A DNA stretch of 59,089 bases from an uncultured SAR86 cluster bacterium (GCA_902514105.1 CABXPU010000004.1:1-59089), one strand, 5' to 3'. Positions 25,326-36,407 are shown, counted from the stretch's first letter. The notes: generated by a model from the sequence alone, not told the origin. Translations and numbers: made by a program.

Positions 25326-26261
25326 ATGTACAAAGTCGCAGCCCTTTACAAATTTAATTCAATTAAAGATCCGGAGAAATTACAGGAAGAATTACGTAAT
25401 GTTTTAACAAAGCATTCTATATATGGAACTATTTTGGTTGGAGAAGAAGGTTTAAATGGAACGGTTGCTGGATCAGATAAATCCATGGATATTGTTCTTG
25501 ATTTTATTAGATTAATCAGTGGTTTTGAAGACATTGATATTAAATATTCAGATTCCAATATAAATCCTTTTGTTAGATTAAAAGTTAAATTAAAAGATGA
25601 AATTGTAACGATTGGAGACAAGTCAATAGATCCAAACAAAATAGTTGGGAAATATGTAGATCCATCATCTTGGAATAATCTTATTAGTGATAAAAATACT
25701 ATCTTAATTGATGCAAGAAATGATTATGAATATTCAATAGGAACATTTAAAAATTCTATTAATCCAAAAACTACTAAATTTAGAGATTTTCCTCAATGGG
25801 TTGAAGATGAAGGTTTTTCTGAAGAGGATAAAAAATTTAAAAAAGTTGCCATGTTTTGTACCGGGGGTATTAGGTGTGAAAAAGCATCATCTTATATGAA
25901 ATCAGCTGGATTTGATGATGTATACCATCTAAAAGGAGGCATTTTAAAATATTTAGAAGAAACCCCTAAAGAAAAAAGTCTATGGGAGGGTGAATGTTTT
26001 GTTTTTGATGATAGGGTTTCTGTTGATCATAACTTAGAGCCAGGTTCTTATGATATGTGTCATGGATGCAGAATGCCTATTACAGAGTCTGATAAAGAAT
26101 CAAATAAATACATTAAAGGTGTTGCTTGTGATAAATGTTTTGATACAACCACAGAAGAACAAAAATCAAGATATATGAGTAGACAAAAGCAAGTAGATCT
26201 TGCGAAGAAAAGAAATCAAAAACATATTGGCCCCAAAGAAGAAGTTCAAATTCGTAGATGA
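25326..26261 (+). CDS. trhO: tRNA uridine(34) hydroxylase, rhodanese-like
   Basis: A 311-residue YceA/TrhO protein: N-terminal acylphosphatase-like domain ([15 protein letters not shown]), then a rhodanese domain with the active-site Cys in [15 protein letters not shown], then a cysteine-rich C-terminus (CHGCRMP, CDKC). It hydroxylates U34 of some tRNAs with oxygen, giving ho5U. It stands 20 nt behind tRNA-Arg and has no SD. TATAAT (25314-25319) ends 6 nt before the ATG, placing the expected start of transcription on the A of the ATG. The following GST gene overlaps by ATGA. Confidence 0.93.
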   Translation: MYKVAALYKFNSIKDPEKLQEELRNVLTKHSIYGTILVGEEGLNGTVAGSDKSMDIVLDFIRLISGFEDIDIKYSDSNINPFVRLKVKLKDEIVTIGDKSIDPNKIVGKYVDPSSWNNLISDKNTILIDARNDYEYSIGTFKNSINPKTTKFRDFPQWVEDEGFSEEDKKFKKVAMFCTGGIRCEKASSYMKSAGFDDVYHLKGGILKYLEETPKEKSLWEGECFVFDDRVSVDHNLEPGSYDMCHGCRMPITESDKESNKYIKGVACDKCFDTTTEEQKSRYMSRQKQVDLAKKRNQKHIGPKEEVQIRR

Positions 26262-26908
26262 CATTACCTGTCTTATATTCATTTAAAAGATGTCCATATG
26301 CCATGAGGGCAAGAATGGCATTAAAACTTGCAAATATTCAATGCGAGCTAAGAGAAGTTAGACTTAGCAATAAACCAGAACATATGCTTAAGGTGTCTCC
26401 AAAGGGAACTGTTCCTATTCTAATTTTTGAAGATGAAGTTATAGATGAAAGTATTGATATTATTAATTGGGTATTAGATAACAGTAATATTTTTAAAGAT
26501 AATATCAATTCAAAACAAATAAAACTGACAGAAAACATAATTACTACTTTTGATAATAAATTTAAACATCATTTAGATAGATATAAGTATTCAGTCAGAT
26601 ATGAAAATGCAGATGAAGAATTTCATCGGAGTGAATGTCTTAAAATTTTAAAAGATATAGAGAATAAGATTTGTGATGGTTGCTGGTTTTTTGGAGATAA
26701 ATTAAACAAAGTAGATATTTCAATATTACCATTCATAAGACAATACAGAATTGCTAACCCTGATTGGTTTGATTCTCAGCAAGGAATCCTTAGGGTTCAA
26801 AAACTGCTTGGTAATTTCTTAGATTCAAAATTATTAAACGATGTAATGTATAAATATGAAGAGTGGAAAATTAGCGACGAACCTATATATTTTCCAATAA
26901 TTGAATAG
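26258..26908 (+). CDS. Glutathione S-transferase-like protein
   Basis: A 216-residue protein with an N-terminal thioredoxin-fold domain (LYSFKRCPYAMRARMALKLANI; the CPYA motif resembles omega-class/glutaredoxin-like GSTs; VSPKGTVPIL holds the cis-proline) and an all-helical C-terminal domain (DISILPFIRQYR). It probably uses glutathione for thiol exchange or dehalogenation; the substrate is unknown. It overlaps trhO by 4 nt and ends 1 nt from the convergent glutamate dehydrogenase stop. Confidence 0.82.
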   Translation: MTLPVLYSFKRCPYAMRARMALKLANIQCELREVRLSNKPEHMLKVSPKGTVPILIFEDEVIDESIDIINWVLDNSNIFKDNINSKQIKLTENIITTFDNKFKHHLDRYKYSVRYENADEEFHRSECLKILKDIENKICDGCWFFGDKLNKVDISILPFIRQYRIANPDWFDSQQGILRVQKLLGNFLDSKLLNDVMYKYEEWKISDEPIYFPIIE

Positions 26909-26921
26909 GTTATAAACCTAT
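26905..26921. repeat. Inverted repeat spanning two convergent stop codons
   Basis: ATAGGTT and AACCTAT flank ATA. The repeat contains the stop codons of both the GST and the glutamate dehydrogenase genes. It has low GC and no clear T tract; it may be a weak bidirectional transcript end. Confidence 0.35.
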
Positions 26922-28310
26922 AAAATCATAAGAAAGTGCTATTTTATCTATAGCTACTTTAAAAGCTGCAGTCCTAAAGTCTGGCATTTTGTCGGTTTCT
27001 AAGAATTCCTTTTTAACACTTTGAAAACCATCTATCATCATGTCATCTAATCCAGACCTAATAAGGTCAATTTCTTCAATACCATCCATAAAGTTAGCTT
27101 TATATTTTTTTGGCATAGATTTTCCTGTCATAGCCTCAATGGCTTCAATTAAGTTATTTATTTGCAGCTGATTCCTTCGTTTTTCCAATCTTCCAAATCG
27201 GATATGCCTTATGTTTTTTACCCACTCAAAATAACTAACAGCAACACCACCTCCATTTGCAAGAATATCTGGAATTACAAATATTTTTTTCTTGTTTAAG
27301 ATCTGATTTCCTTTGTAACTAATTGGACCATTTGCAGCCTCAACAATTAATTTTGCAGATATATCATCTGCATTTTTTTCTGTTATTACATTCTCACGAG
27401 CAGCAGGTATCAAAATATCACATTTTCTTTTAAGAAGAAGTGAAGAGTCTTTGATGAAAGTTGCTTTTGGATAGCTTTTAAATGATTTATGTTTTTTGAA
27501 AAATTTCTTTGCATGCTCAACATTTATTCCGTCTTCGTTGTAGATTCCCCCATTAAATTCAGAGACACCAATCAATTTAACATTATCATCTTCGGTTAGA
27601 AATTTTGATACGTTATAGCCAACATTACCTAAGCCTTGGATTATAAATGTCTTGGTAGATAGATCATTATCAAGTTTTACTAATTTTAGAAGTTCTGGAT
27701 TTCGAAAAAATTCTCTAATGATATATTGGACACCTCTTCCAGTAGCTTCTTCTCTTCCAACAAGACCATTTTTGCTTGGAGGCTTACCAGTAACACATGC
27801 TGCTCCATTAATATCGGCAGGATGAATCTTTCTATATTCATCTGCAATCCAAGCCATTTCTCTTGAAGATGTGCCTATATCAGGTGCAGGAACATTCATA
27901 GAAGGGCTGATAAGGTCTCGCTTAATGAGCTCTTGGGCAAATCTTCTTGTAATTTTTTCTAACTCACGTTTTTCCCATTTTGATGGATCAATTTTTAGAC
28001 CACCTTTTGAACCTCCGTAGGGAACATTTATAATTGCACATTTATAAGACATTAATGCAGCTAGAGCCTCAACTTCTTCAGCATGAGTATCTATATCAAA
28101 CCTTATTCCGCCTTTAGTTGGCTCCATATGTTCAGAGTGAACAGATCTCCAGCCTTCAAATGTAAAGATTTCTCCTCTAAGTCGAACGCCAAATCTTACG
28201 GTATAAGTAGAATTACAAGTAATTATCTTATTCGATAAACCATCGGAAAGGTCAGTGAGCTTAAGAGCTTTATTTACATACTTCGTTGTATCAGAAAGAA
28301 AATTATTCAT
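26910..28310 (-). CDS. Glu/Leu/Phe/Val-type glutamate dehydrogenase
   Basis: A 466-residue enzyme. The dimerisation/substrate domain has EPTKGGIRF, the catalytic lysine signature NVPYGGSKGGLKIDP, and NVPAPDIGT; the nucleotide-binding domain has IIQGLGNVGYNVSKFL, and the late ANGGGVAVSYFEW is typical. It interconverts glutamate and 2-oxoglutarate plus ammonia with NAD(P). The length and motifs fit glutamate dehydrogenase better than leucine dehydrogenase (about 350). It is a single-gene unit ending at the convergent GST gene. Confidence 0.92.
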   Translation of the reverse strand: MNNFLSDTTKYVNKALKLTDLSDGLSNKIITCNSTYTVRFGVRLRGEIFTFEGWRSVHSEHMEPTKGGIRFDIDTHAEEVEALAALMSYKCAIINVPYGGSKGGLKIDPSKWEKRELEKITRRFAQELIKRDLISPSMNVPAPDIGTSSREMAWIADEYRKIHPADINGAACVTGKPPSKNGLVGREEATGRGVQYIIREFFRNPELLKLVKLDNDLSTKTFIIQGLGNVGYNVSKFLTEDDNVKLIGVSEFNGGIYNEDGINVEHAKKFFKKHKSFKSYPKATFIKDSSLLLKRKCDILIPAARENVITEKNADDISAKLIVEAANGPISYKGNQILNKKKIFVIPDILANGGGVAVSYFEWVKNIRHIRFGRLEKRRNQLQINNLIEAIEAMTGKSMPKKYKANFMDGIEEIDLIRSGLDDMMIDGFQSVKKEFLETDKMPDFRTAAFKVAIDKIALSYDFIGL

Positions 28311-28384
28311 TTTTTATTAATTGATCCTTTTATGTAAACATATTTTAACCCAAATAAAAAAATAGATAATAATTATTTTTAAAC

Positions 28385-28390
28385 TATAAT
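28385..28390 (+). promoter_or_regulatory. -10 box upstream of tRNA-His
   Basis: An exact TATAAT is followed by AGCGAGTC, a GC-rich discriminator of the kind seen at stable-RNA promoters. The tRNA begins 12 nt downstream. No good -35 element is visible. Confidence 0.55.
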
Positions 28391-28402
28391 AGCGAGTCTC
28401 GT

Positions 28403-28480
28403 GGCGGGCGTAGCTCAGTTGGTTAGAGCGCTGGATTGTGGCTCCGGAGGCCGTGGGTTCGAACCCCATCGCTCGCCCCA
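28403..28480 (+). tRNA. tRNA-His (GTG)
   Basis: The extra G(-1) characteristic of tRNA-His pairs with the C discriminator; acceptor GCGGGCG pairs with CGCTCGC (one wobble). The anticodon loop TTGTGGC gives GTG; T-arm GTGGGTTCGAACCCCAT; CCA encoded. The trigger factor gene starts 17 nt after the CCA. Confidence 0.95.
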
Positions 28481-28497
28481 TTTATAATAGGATTTTT

Positions 28498-29796
28498 ATG
28501 ACAAGTAAATTAAAGAAATTAAAAGATCTAGAAAGAAAATTAGAAGTATCTGTTCCTGTTGAGGACTATAAGTCTAAATTTGATGGAAAGATTAATAAAA
28601 TAAGAAGCACTGCCAAGCTTGATGGTTTCAGGAAGGGTAAAGTACCTATGGATGTTTTGGAGAAAAGATATGGATCTTCAGTTCATGCAGATGTATTAAA
28701 TGAATTAATTCAAGACACATACCCTAAAGAGATTGCTGATAATAAAATAAGACCAGCATGCGTTCCATCTATCAGTATTGAGAGTGATGATCCTGCTAAA
28801 CCAATTACATATTCTGCAGTCTTCGAAGTTTTTCCTGAAGTAAAGGTAAAAATACCAAGATGGTCTAGTTATGAATCTCATAAGATTAGCATTGAAGATT
28901 CTGATTTAGATCTAGCTATTACAGATATCCTTACAAGATATGGTGATTGGGTTGATGTAAAAAGGAAATCACAAAAAGATGATCAAGTCGTTATTGATTT
29001 TGAAGGTAAAGTAGATGGAGAAGCATTTGAAGGAAACACAGCTAAAGAATTTAAGCTAGTTTTAGGTAGCAACTCAATGATTCCTGGCTTTGAAGATAAT
29101 TTAATGGATAAAGATCCAGACACAGAATTTACAATTGATTGTAAGTTTCCAGATGACTATTTTAAACAAGATTTAGCAGGCAAAGATGCTAAGTTCGATA
29201 TTAAACTCCTACAAGTGCAAGAAAATAAATCAGCTGACATCAATAAAGATTTATTTGAAAAATTAAGTATGGATGTTAAGGATGAAAAATCTTTTAAACA
29301 AGAAATTAAATCAAGAATGGAAAAAGAAGTTGAGATGCAAGAACAATCTCTTACAAAAGAATCTATTTATGAATTGCTTTTAAATTCTCATTCATTTAAA
29401 GCCCCAAAAGCAACTATAAAAGAACAATCTGAATTAATGAGGAAGGATGCATTGATGAGAATTGGTCAAAGTGTTGAAAATGCAGAATCCGACCTTTTCC
29501 CCATAGAGTCATTTGAGGACGATGCCTCTAAAAGGGTTAGGTTAGATTTACTTTTTGCAGAATTAATTAAATTCTATGAAATTAAGGTTGAGAATGATAA
29601 GCTCAAAGAGTTTATAGCTGAAGAAGCTAAGAAGTATAAGGATCCTGAGCAATTTGAAGCTTGGGTATCTAGTCAGCCAAAACAGTTAGAACAATTTAAT
29701 ATGATGGTTTTAGAGAATCAACTTATTGAAAAATTAGAAAATGATCTTAAATCTAAGGATAAGGTAATAAAATTCTCAGAACTAGCTAATAAATAA
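28498..29796 (+). CDS. tig: Trigger factor
   Basis: 432 residues from the ATG at 28498; the open frame extends upstream into tRNA-His but the normal N-terminus ([20 protein letters not shown]) and the ribosome-binding signature GFRKGKVP place the start here. A PPIase (FKBP-like) domain (about 165-245, [18 protein letters not shown]) and a helical C-terminal arm domain follow. It binds nascent chains at the ribosome exit. AGGA lies 6 nt before the ATG, and TATAAT (28483-28488) ends 9 nt before it. It heads the clpP-clpX-lon-hupB-ppiD block. Confidence 0.96.
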   Translation: MTSKLKKLKDLERKLEVSVPVEDYKSKFDGKINKIRSTAKLDGFRKGKVPMDVLEKRYGSSVHADVLNELIQDTYPKEIADNKIRPACVPSISIESDDPAKPITYSAVFEVFPEVKVKIPRWSSYESHKISIEDSDLDLAITDILTRYGDWVDVKRKSQKDDQVVIDFEGKVDGEAFEGNTAKEFKLVLGSNSMIPGFEDNLMDKDPDTEFTIDCKFPDDYFKQDLAGKDAKFDIKLLQVQENKSADINKDLFEKLSMDVKDEKSFKQEIKSRMEKEVEMQEQSLTKESIYELLLNSHSFKAPKATIKEQSELMRKDALMRIGQSVENAESDLFPIESFEDDASKRVRLDLLFAELIKFYEIKVENDKLKEFIAEEAKKYKDPEQFEAWVSSQPKQLEQFNMMVLENQLIEKLENDLKSKDKVIKFSELANK

Positions 29797-29810
29797 AGAA
29801 GAGAAAGCTT

Positions 29811-30425
29811 ATGGAAAATAATAATTCAGCATTAATACCAATGGTTGTTGAACAAACAGCCAGGGGAGAAAGATCTTTTGATATCTACTCACGTCTATTA
29901 AAAGAAAGAGTAATATTTTTATCAGGCCCCATAGATGACTACATATCAAATCTTGTTGTGGCTCAATTACTTTTTTTAGAATCTGAGAATCCAGAAAAAG
30001 ATATTAGTATTTATATAAATTCTCCTGGAGGAAGCATCTCCGCTGGGCTTGCAATCTATGACACAATGCAATTTGTATCTCCTGAAATTTCAACTCTATG
30101 TATAGGTCAAGCTGCCAGCATGGGCGCTTTACTGTTATCAGGTGGTACTGAAGGTAAGAGATTTGCGCTTCCAAATTCAAGAATAATGATTCATCAACCA
30201 CTTGGAGGTTTTCAAGGCCAAGCTTCTGATTTTGAGATTCATGCTAAAGAAATTCTTCATGCCAAAAAGAAGGTTAATGAAATTCTAGCAAAACATACTA
30301 AAAAAACTCTTAAACAAATAGAAAAAGACACCGACAGAGATAATTTTTTAAATGCTGAATCTGCAAAAGATTATGGTATTGTTGATGCTATATTGGAATC
30401 ACGAGATATAAAAAATGCCAAGTAA
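29811..30425 (+). CDS. clpP: ATP-dependent Clp protease proteolytic subunit
   Basis: A 204-residue serine protease that forms the ClpXP chamber. Catalytic Ser lies in [14 protein letters not shown], His in [10 protein letters not shown], and Asp in the C-terminal [18 protein letters not shown]. The length fits the family. It sits 14 nt after tig, with GAAGAGAAAG as a weak SD, and overlaps clpX by 11 nt. Confidence 0.98.
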   Translation: MENNNSALIPMVVEQTARGERSFDIYSRLLKERVIFLSGPIDDYISNLVVAQLLFLESENPEKDISIYINSPGGSISAGLAIYDTMQFVSPEISTLCIGQAASMGALLLSGGTEGKRFALPNSRIMIHQPLGGFQGQASDFEIHAKEILHAKKKVNEILAKHTKKTLKQIEKDTDRDNFLNAESAKDYGIVDAILESRDIKNAK

Positions 30426-31674
30426 AGAATCTTCTGATAAATTAAATTGCTCCTTTTGTGGAAAAGTTCAAGACGACGTCAAGAAATTAATAGCCGGCCC
30501 TAGTGTATATATATGTAATGAATGCGTAGATTTATGTAATGATATTATTGAAGAAGAGGTCAAAAGCGAAGAAATTAACCCTTTAGAGGAGTTACCTTCT
30601 CCACTTGATATTTTTAAACAACTAGATGAGTATGTTATTGGTCAAGATAAAGCTAAGAAGACTCTTTCAGTTGCGGTATATAACCATTACAAAAGACTTA
30701 GATCATCGTCTGTGAATTCAGATGTTGAACTTCAAAAGAGTAATGTCCTCCTTCTTGGGCCTACAGGAAGTGGAAAGACTTTATTAGCACAAACGTTAGC
30801 TAAGATTTTAAATGTACCTTTTACAATTGCAGACGCTACAACTCTAACAGAAGCTGGTTACGTAGGGGAGGATGTTGAGAATATCATTCAAAAGCTTCTT
30901 CAAAAATGTGATTATGATCCTGATAAAGCCCAGTTAGGCATAGTATATATAGATGAGATAGATAAAATAGCAAGGAAATCTGATAATCCTTCAATCACAA
31001 GAGATGTTTCTGGTGAAGGTGTTCAACAAGCTTTACTGAAACTAATTGAAGGTACGGTTGCATCTATCCCGCCTCAAGGAGGAAGAAAACATCCTCAACA
31101 AGAATTTATTCAAATCGATACTTCTAACATTTTATTTATATGCGGAGGAGCTTTTTCTGGTTTAGATAAAGTTATTAGAGAAAGGACTGAAAAAACTGGT
31201 ATAGGTTTTGGTGCTGAAGTATCACAAAACGATAATAATGTTTTAGCTATTCATGGTGAAATTGATAACATTGAGCCCGAAGATCTTGTTAAGTATGGAT
31301 TAATTCCAGAGTTTGTTGGCAGACTACCTGTTATATCAACATTACACGAACTTGATGAAGAGGCTTTAGTAAGAATATTACAAGAACCCAAGAATGCTCT
31401 AGTTAATCAATATAAACATCTTTTCGAGATAGATAATGTTGATCTTTCGTTTAGAAAAGATGCATTATCAGAAATTGCAAAACAAGCTATTAAGAGAAAA
31501 ACTGGAGCAAGAGGCTTGCGTTCTATCTTAGAGAATATTCTTATGAATACTATGTTTGAATTACCAAATGCAGATCTTGAAAAGGTTATTATTGATGAAA
31601 ACTCTGTAAGCAATTCATCTGATCCAATTAAGCTGTTTAAATCAACTGATAAAAAAACCTCTTCAGGTAATTGA
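30415..31674 (+). CDS. clpX: ATP-dependent Clp protease ATP-binding subunit ClpX
   Basis: A 419-residue AAA+ unfoldase. The N-terminal C4 zinc finger is CSFCGK...CNECVDLC, Walker A GPTGSGKT, Walker [10 protein letters not shown], the ClpP-contact loop includes TGIGFGAEV, and the sensor-2 region is [14 protein letters not shown]. It unfolds tagged substrates for ClpP. The start overlaps clpP by 11 nt, so translation is coupled. Confidence 0.98.
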   Translation: MPSKESSDKLNCSFCGKVQDDVKKLIAGPSVYICNECVDLCNDIIEEEVKSEEINPLEELPSPLDIFKQLDEYVIGQDKAKKTLSVAVYNHYKRLRSSSVNSDVELQKSNVLLLGPTGSGKTLLAQTLAKILNVPFTIADATTLTEAGYVGEDVENIIQKLLQKCDYDPDKAQLGIVYIDEIDKIARKSDNPSITRDVSGEGVQQALLKLIEGTVASIPPQGGRKHPQQEFIQIDTSNILFICGGAFSGLDKVIRERTEKTGIGFGAEVSQNDNNVLAIHGEIDNIEPEDLVKYGLIPEFVGRLPVISTLHELDEEALVRILQEPKNALVNQYKHLFEIDNVDLSFRKDALSEIAKQAIKRKTGARGLRSILENILMNTMFELPNADLEKVIIDENSVSNSSDPIKLFKSTDKKTSSGN

Positions 31675-31704
31675 TAATCTTATAAATGTCCTTATCTACT
31701 AGAT

Positions 31705-34113
31705 ATGGCTATTATTAAAACAGACCATCCCATTATCCCGCTTAGAGATCTTGTAGTATTTCCTGGAGTGGTTACAACTCTATTTGTCGGAAGAGAAAAA
31801 TCTGTGGAAGCACTAAATAACGCCATGAGTACAGATAAAAAACTAGTTCTTGTAGCTCAAATGGACGCAGCCAAAGAAGATCCATTATTTTCAGATATGT
31901 ACCATTACGGGACCATCAGTAATTTACTTCAATTAATTAAGTTACCAGATGGAACTATGAAGGTATTAGTTGAGGGTGCTAAAAGATGCAAGATTCATAA
32001 ACTCGTTGAAGAAGATGCATATACAAAAGCTCGTGTTTCTGAAATTGATGATATTCCTGTAAAAGCATCTGAATCATCAAACCTTATAAGATTCACTAAA
32101 GCAAAATTTGCTGACTTTGTTTCTGTAACTAAACGTATCCCAAAAGAAATTGTTGCATCTGTTGATGCTCTTGATGATTTGTCTAGACTTATAGATACCA
32201 TAGTTGGCCATTTACCAATTGAGCTAAATAAAAAACAAGAAATTTTAGAATTACCAGACCTTCAAAAAAGAGCTGAAACTCTTCTTACATATATAGAATC
32301 TCAATTAGACGTAGTAGATGTTGAGAAAAAAATTCGTGATCGTGTAAAAAAACAGATGGAAAAATCACAAAGAGAGTACTATTTAAATGAGCAGATTAAG
32401 GCCGCACAAAAAGAACTTGGAGAAATAGATGGTGACGGCGATGAATTTGAACAATTAGAAAAAAATATAGATGCTTCAGGTATGCCTAAAGAAGCTCTTA
32501 AAAAAGCTAAAAGCGAGCTATCTAAATTTAAACTAATGGCACCAACTTCAGCAGAAGCTTCTGTTACTCGCTCATATTTAGATTATTTAATAGGAGTGCC
32601 ATGGAAGAAAAAAGGCAAAATAAAATCTAATTTAAATGAATCCTTACAAATCTTAGAAGATGATCATTATGGCTTGGAAGAAGTAAAAGAAAGAATATTA
32701 GAATATCTAGCTGTACAAAAAAGGGTTAAGAAATTAAAAGCACCTGTACTCTGTCTAGTTGGCCCTCCGGGTGTGGGTAAAACTTCATTAGGTCAATCTA
32801 TTGCAAGAGCTACAAATAGAAAATTTGTTCGGATGTCTTTAGGTGGTGTAAGAGATGAGTCAGAGATTCGAGGACACAGGAGAACTTATATAGGCTCAAT
32901 GCCAGGAAAGATTATTCAAAAGTTATCAAAAGCTGGGGTTAAAAACCCACTATTTCTATTAGATGAAATAGATAAAATGGGAATGGATCATAGAGGCGAC
33001 CCCGCATCAGCTCTTTTGGAAGTTCTTGATCCAGAACAAAATAATACTTTTAGCGATCATTACTTAGAGGTTGATTATGATTTATCTGAAGTAATGTTTG
33101 TGTGTACTGCGAATAGTTTAAATATACCTACGCCTTTATTGGACAGAATGGAGATTATTAGAATTCCTGGATATATAGAAGATGAGAAATCTAAAATTGC
33201 TGAAAGGTATCTGCTTCCTAAACAGATTGAACGAAATGGATTGAAGGAAGATGAGCTTTCTCTCGATGATAATATTTTCTTATCTTTAATAAGGTATTAC
33301 ACAAGAGAAGCTGGCGTAAGAGGTTTAGAAAGACAAATTGCAAAGATATTAAGAAAAGTAGTAAAAGAAAGACTAATGTCTTCAAATAAATCTAAAAAAC
33401 CTACTGTTATTAATGAAAAGAATTTAGAAAAATATTCTGGAGTAAGAAAATTTAAATTTGGTGTAGCAGATAAGTCAAATGTTATTGGCCAAGTAACTGG
33501 CTTAGCTTGGACAGAAGTTGGAGGTGAGCTATTAACAATTGAAACTTCATATGTACCTGGAAAGGGAAGGGTAATTAAAACTGGTTCTTTAGGAGATGTA
33601 ATGCAGGAATCTATTCAAGCTGCATTTACAGTGGTTAGATCAAGATCTGACGCTCTGGGAATTAAAAAAGATTTTCATGAAAAATACGATACCCATATTC
33701 ATGTTCCAGAAGGAGCAACCCCTAAAGACGGCCCATCTGCAGGTGTTGGAATGTGTACAGCTTTAATATCAGCTTTTACAGGAATTCCTGTTAGATCTGA
33801 TACAGCAATGACAGGAGAAATAACTCTTAGAGGACAAGTTTTAAAAATAGGCGGCCTTAAAGAAAAGTTATTAGCAGCAAAACGAGGAGGTATAAAGCGT
33901 GTTATTTTACCTAAAGAAAATTCTGCTGATTTAACTGAAATACCTGAACAAATATTAGATTCATTAGAAATTATAACGGTAGACTGGATAGATGAAGTTA
34001 TCTCCAACGCTCTAGAATCAGAACCAGCTCCTTTAAAAAAATCACAAAATTTGCCAAAAAAACCAAGAACTAGGAAAAGCAAAACTAAAACTAATATTAA
34101 CCAAACACACTAA
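31705..34113 (+). CDS. lon: ATP-dependent protease La (Lon)
   Basis: An 802-residue protease. The N-terminal substrate-binding domain begins with HPIIPLRDLVVFPGVVTTLFVGREKS; the AAA+ domain has Walker A GPPGVGKTS and Walker B LFLLDEIDKM; the proteolytic domain has the catalytic Ser in PKDGPSAGVGM and Lys in GGLKEKLLAAKRGGI. A lysine/arginine-rich tail (about 780-802) could be disordered. It lies 30 nt after clpX with no clear SD. hupB follows 81 nt downstream. Confidence 0.98.
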   Translation: MAIIKTDHPIIPLRDLVVFPGVVTTLFVGREKSVEALNNAMSTDKKLVLVAQMDAAKEDPLFSDMYHYGTISNLLQLIKLPDGTMKVLVEGAKRCKIHKLVEEDAYTKARVSEIDDIPVKASESSNLIRFTKAKFADFVSVTKRIPKEIVASVDALDDLSRLIDTIVGHLPIELNKKQEILELPDLQKRAETLLTYIESQLDVVDVEKKIRDRVKKQMEKSQREYYLNEQIKAAQKELGEIDGDGDEFEQLEKNIDASGMPKEALKKAKSELSKFKLMAPTSAEASVTRSYLDYLIGVPWKKKGKIKSNLNESLQILEDDHYGLEEVKERILEYLAVQKRVKKLKAPVLCLVGPPGVGKTSLGQSIARATNRKFVRMSLGGVRDESEIRGHRRTYIGSMPGKIIQKLSKAGVKNPLFLLDEIDKMGMDHRGDPASALLEVLDPEQNNTFSDHYLEVDYDLSEVMFVCTANSLNIPTPLLDRMEIIRIPGYIEDEKSKIAERYLLPKQIERNGLKEDELSLDDNIFLSLIRYYTREAGVRGLERQIAKILRKVVKERLMSSNKSKKPTVINEKNLEKYSGVRKFKFGVADKSNVIGQVTGLAWTEVGGELLTIETSYVPGKGRVIKTGSLGDVMQESIQAAFTVVRSRSDALGIKKDFHEKYDTHIHVPEGATPKDGPSAGVGMCTALISAFTGIPVRSDTAMTGEITLRGQVLKIGGLKEKLLAAKRGGIKRVILPKENSADLTEIPEQILDSLEIITVDWIDEVISNALESEPAPLKKSQNLPKKPRTRKSKTKTNINQTH

Positions 34114-34194
34114 AAAGCCTTTATTTACTTGACTTTTTGGCCTAACTAGCTTTTCATAGGGTGTGTTTATTTAATTTTATAGAGGAGTTATTAC

Positions 34195-34473
34195 ATGAAT
34201 AAATCAGATTTAGTAGATGCGGTAGCAGGTGATTCAGATCTTTCTAAAGCATCAGCCGCAAGAGCTGTAGATTCAGTACTTGCAAACGTAGGTAATGCAT
34301 TAGGTAATGGTGATAGTGTTTCACTAGTTGGTTTCGGAACATTTTCAGTAAGACATAGAGCTGCTAGACAAGGAAGAAATCCACAAACTGGTCAACCAAT
34401 GCACATTGCTGCATCTAAAGTACCAGGCTTTAAAGCTGGTAAAGGTTTAAAAGATAAGGTTAAAAATAGCTAA
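34195..34473 (+). CDS. hupB: DNA-binding protein HU
   Basis: A 92-residue histone-like protein: [24 protein letters not shown], the [22 protein letters not shown] signature of the DNA-binding arm, and [14 protein letters not shown] at the end. It compacts DNA and follows lon as in other gammaproteobacteria. A GAGGAG SD precedes the ATG, and a strong terminator follows, so it is probably expressed as a short abundant mRNA. Confidence 0.97.
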   Translation: MNKSDLVDAVAGDSDLSKASAARAVDSVLANVGNALGNGDSVSLVGFGTFSVRHRAARQGRNPQTGQPMHIAASKVPGFKAGKGLKDKVKNS

Positions 34474-34485
34474 TCTTTAAAATTT

Positions 34486-34515
34486 TTAAAAGGGTGCTAT
34501 TGCACCCTTTTTTTT
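34486..34515 (+). terminator. Intrinsic terminator after hupB
   Basis: AGGGTGC and GCACCCT pair around TATT (34491-34508); flanking A and T runs extend the stem and provide the T tract. It separates hupB from ppiD. Confidence 0.93.
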
Positions 34516-34540
34516 ATCATTTTTTATATAGGTAATATTT

Positions 34541-36388
34541 ATGTTGGAATCACTTAGATCGTTTTTATCAGGCAAGACTCTGTTGGTATTTGTATGCGTT
34601 ATGGCTATTCCTTTTGTATTCTTTGGATCAAGTACAGTCGGAACTATTTTTACAACCTATGGGAAAGTTAATGGATTAGAGGTTAATCAGTCCGATTTAA
34701 ATGCAGCTAACAATACAGTTAACCAAAGATTAATTGATGCATATGGCGAAGATTTTTCATCCGAAATGATTCCAGAAGATGTTTTGCTAGAAATGGTTAA
34801 AGAAGAAATAATTTCACAAAAAACTCTTTTATCTCAAACAAGAGACTTGGGTATTAACATCTCAGAAGAAAAAGCTAAAACAGAAATTATGACAAGTCCC
34901 AACTTTCAAGTTGACGGACAATTTGACCAAATAGCTTTTGAAGCAGCAGTTAGAACTCAGGGTTATACACCAAACGATTATATTTCTATAGTCCAAGAAG
35001 GTATGGCAAAAAATTATTTAATAGATGCAATAGCCTCTTCTTTTTTTACACTTGAAAGCGAAGTGCAGGATATTGCAAATTTAATAGAACAAGAGAGAGA
35101 CATTAGTTTTACCAAAATTGATTTTAATACCCTAAAAGAATCTATTGAGGTAGATCTGACAGAAGCGCAAGCATTTTATAACGACAACTCAATTAAATTT
35201 TATTCTGATGAAGCTCGCAGTATGAATTTTATTAAATTAGAAAATGATAAATATAGATCAAAGGTAGAGATACCTGAAAATTATCTTGAAGAAGCTTATC
35301 TAGATTACAGCAAACGAATATCGATGCGATCAGAAAAAAGAGCTTCCCACATCATGATCGATTTAATGAACTACTCATCAAAAGAAGAAGCTCTTAATAA
35401 AATTATTGCAGCTCAAAAAGAATTATTATCCGGATCAAGTTTTAATGATATTGTTTTATCTTATAGTGAAGATTTAATATCAAAAGATCTTGAGGGTGAT
35501 ATAGGCTTCTCAGCAGGTGAAGTTTTTCCAGAAGAATTTGAAAACGCATTAGCTGATATGAGTATCGGCGATATTAGTGATATTATTTTTTCAGATGCCA
35601 CAAACTCGTTCCATATTTTAAAATTGACTGAAATTAATAAAGAAGATTTAAAGAGTTTTGATGAAATGGAAGAATCATTACTTGAAGAATTAATTAGCGC
35701 CGAATCAATTGCTTTAATGGATGAAGATAAAGATATTATTGATAATGGAATTATTGATAATTTATCAATAGAAGAAATAGCCTCATCATTAAATCTTGAT
35801 ATTAATACTTCAAACAAACTTACGCTTCAAAATTTTAATTTTGATATTAAGAATCCTATTATTGCTCAAACTTTATTTTCTTTTCCTCAAGATATGAATG
35901 CTCCAGAAGTAATAGATTTAGATGATGGCATTATGGTTATGTCTCTTGATGGAGTTGAAGAATCCTCTTTAATGCCTTTTGAAACAGTTGTAGAAAAAGC
36001 AATCGAATTAGTAAAAAATGATAAAGGTGCCTCATTAAGTTTATCTCTTCAAGAATCCATTAAAAATGATGAAGTTATAGACCAATCCTTGGATTATATT
36101 TCTAGTGATACTTTTATTGGCGTTAAAAGATTTTCTTCATTGTTTCCTCAAGAAGTTCTTCAATTAGCTTTTATCTCATCAGCTAATGAGCAATTTGTTG
36201 CTAATGCAAAAAATGGTGATTCGTATGTAATGACTATTAATGCTGTGAATAATCCAGATGAAGATTTTCTTGATTCCATGGTAGATGAATATAAAGAATT
36301 TAATAGGAACCAAGTTAGTAACAAGGTAGCAACTCTTGTATTTGATGAGTTGCGAAATAGTGCTAAAGTAAATTTACAGAATTTATAA
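34541..36388 (+). CDS. ppiD: Peptidyl-prolyl cis-trans isomerase-like chaperone PpiD
   Basis: A 615-residue SurA-type chaperone with one N-terminal membrane anchor (TLLVFVCVMAIPFVFFG). A SurA_N-like helical part follows, then a PPIC-type domain (about 265-370: RASHIMID ... LEGDIGFSAGEVFPEEFENAL ... NSFHILKLTEI), and a long helical C-terminus. It helps proteins leaving the Sec channel. It follows hupB as is usual, but after a terminator, so it should have its own promoter. An AGGTAA SD precedes the ATG. Confidence 0.9.
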   Translation: MLESLRSFLSGKTLLVFVCVMAIPFVFFGSSTVGTIFTTYGKVNGLEVNQSDLNAANNTVNQRLIDAYGEDFSSEMIPEDVLLEMVKEEIISQKTLLSQTRDLGINISEEKAKTEIMTSPNFQVDGQFDQIAFEAAVRTQGYTPNDYISIVQEGMAKNYLIDAIASSFFTLESEVQDIANLIEQERDISFTKIDFNTLKESIEVDLTEAQAFYNDNSIKFYSDEARSMNFIKLENDKYRSKVEIPENYLEEAYLDYSKRISMRSEKRASHIMIDLMNYSSKEEALNKIIAAQKELLSGSSFNDIVLSYSEDLISKDLEGDIGFSAGEVFPEEFENALADMSIGDISDIIFSDATNSFHILKLTEINKEDLKSFDEMEESLLEELISAESIALMDEDKDIIDNGIIDNLSIEEIASSLNLDINTSNKLTLQNFNFDIKNPIIAQTLFSFPQDMNAPEVIDLDDGIMVMSLDGVEESSLMPFETVVEKAIELVKNDKGASLSLSLQESIKNDEVIDQSLDYISSDTFIGVKRFSSLFPQEVLQLAFISSANEQFVANAKNGDSYVMTINAVNNPDEDFLDSMVDEYKEFNRNQVSNKVATLVFDELRNSAKVNLQNL

Positions 36389-36407
36389 TCTCAAGGAGTT
36401 TATATCC

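Noticed and set aside
28438..28497. Upstream start of the trigger factor frame inside tRNA-His
   Set aside because: It would overlap the tRNA; the conserved N-terminus starts at 28498.
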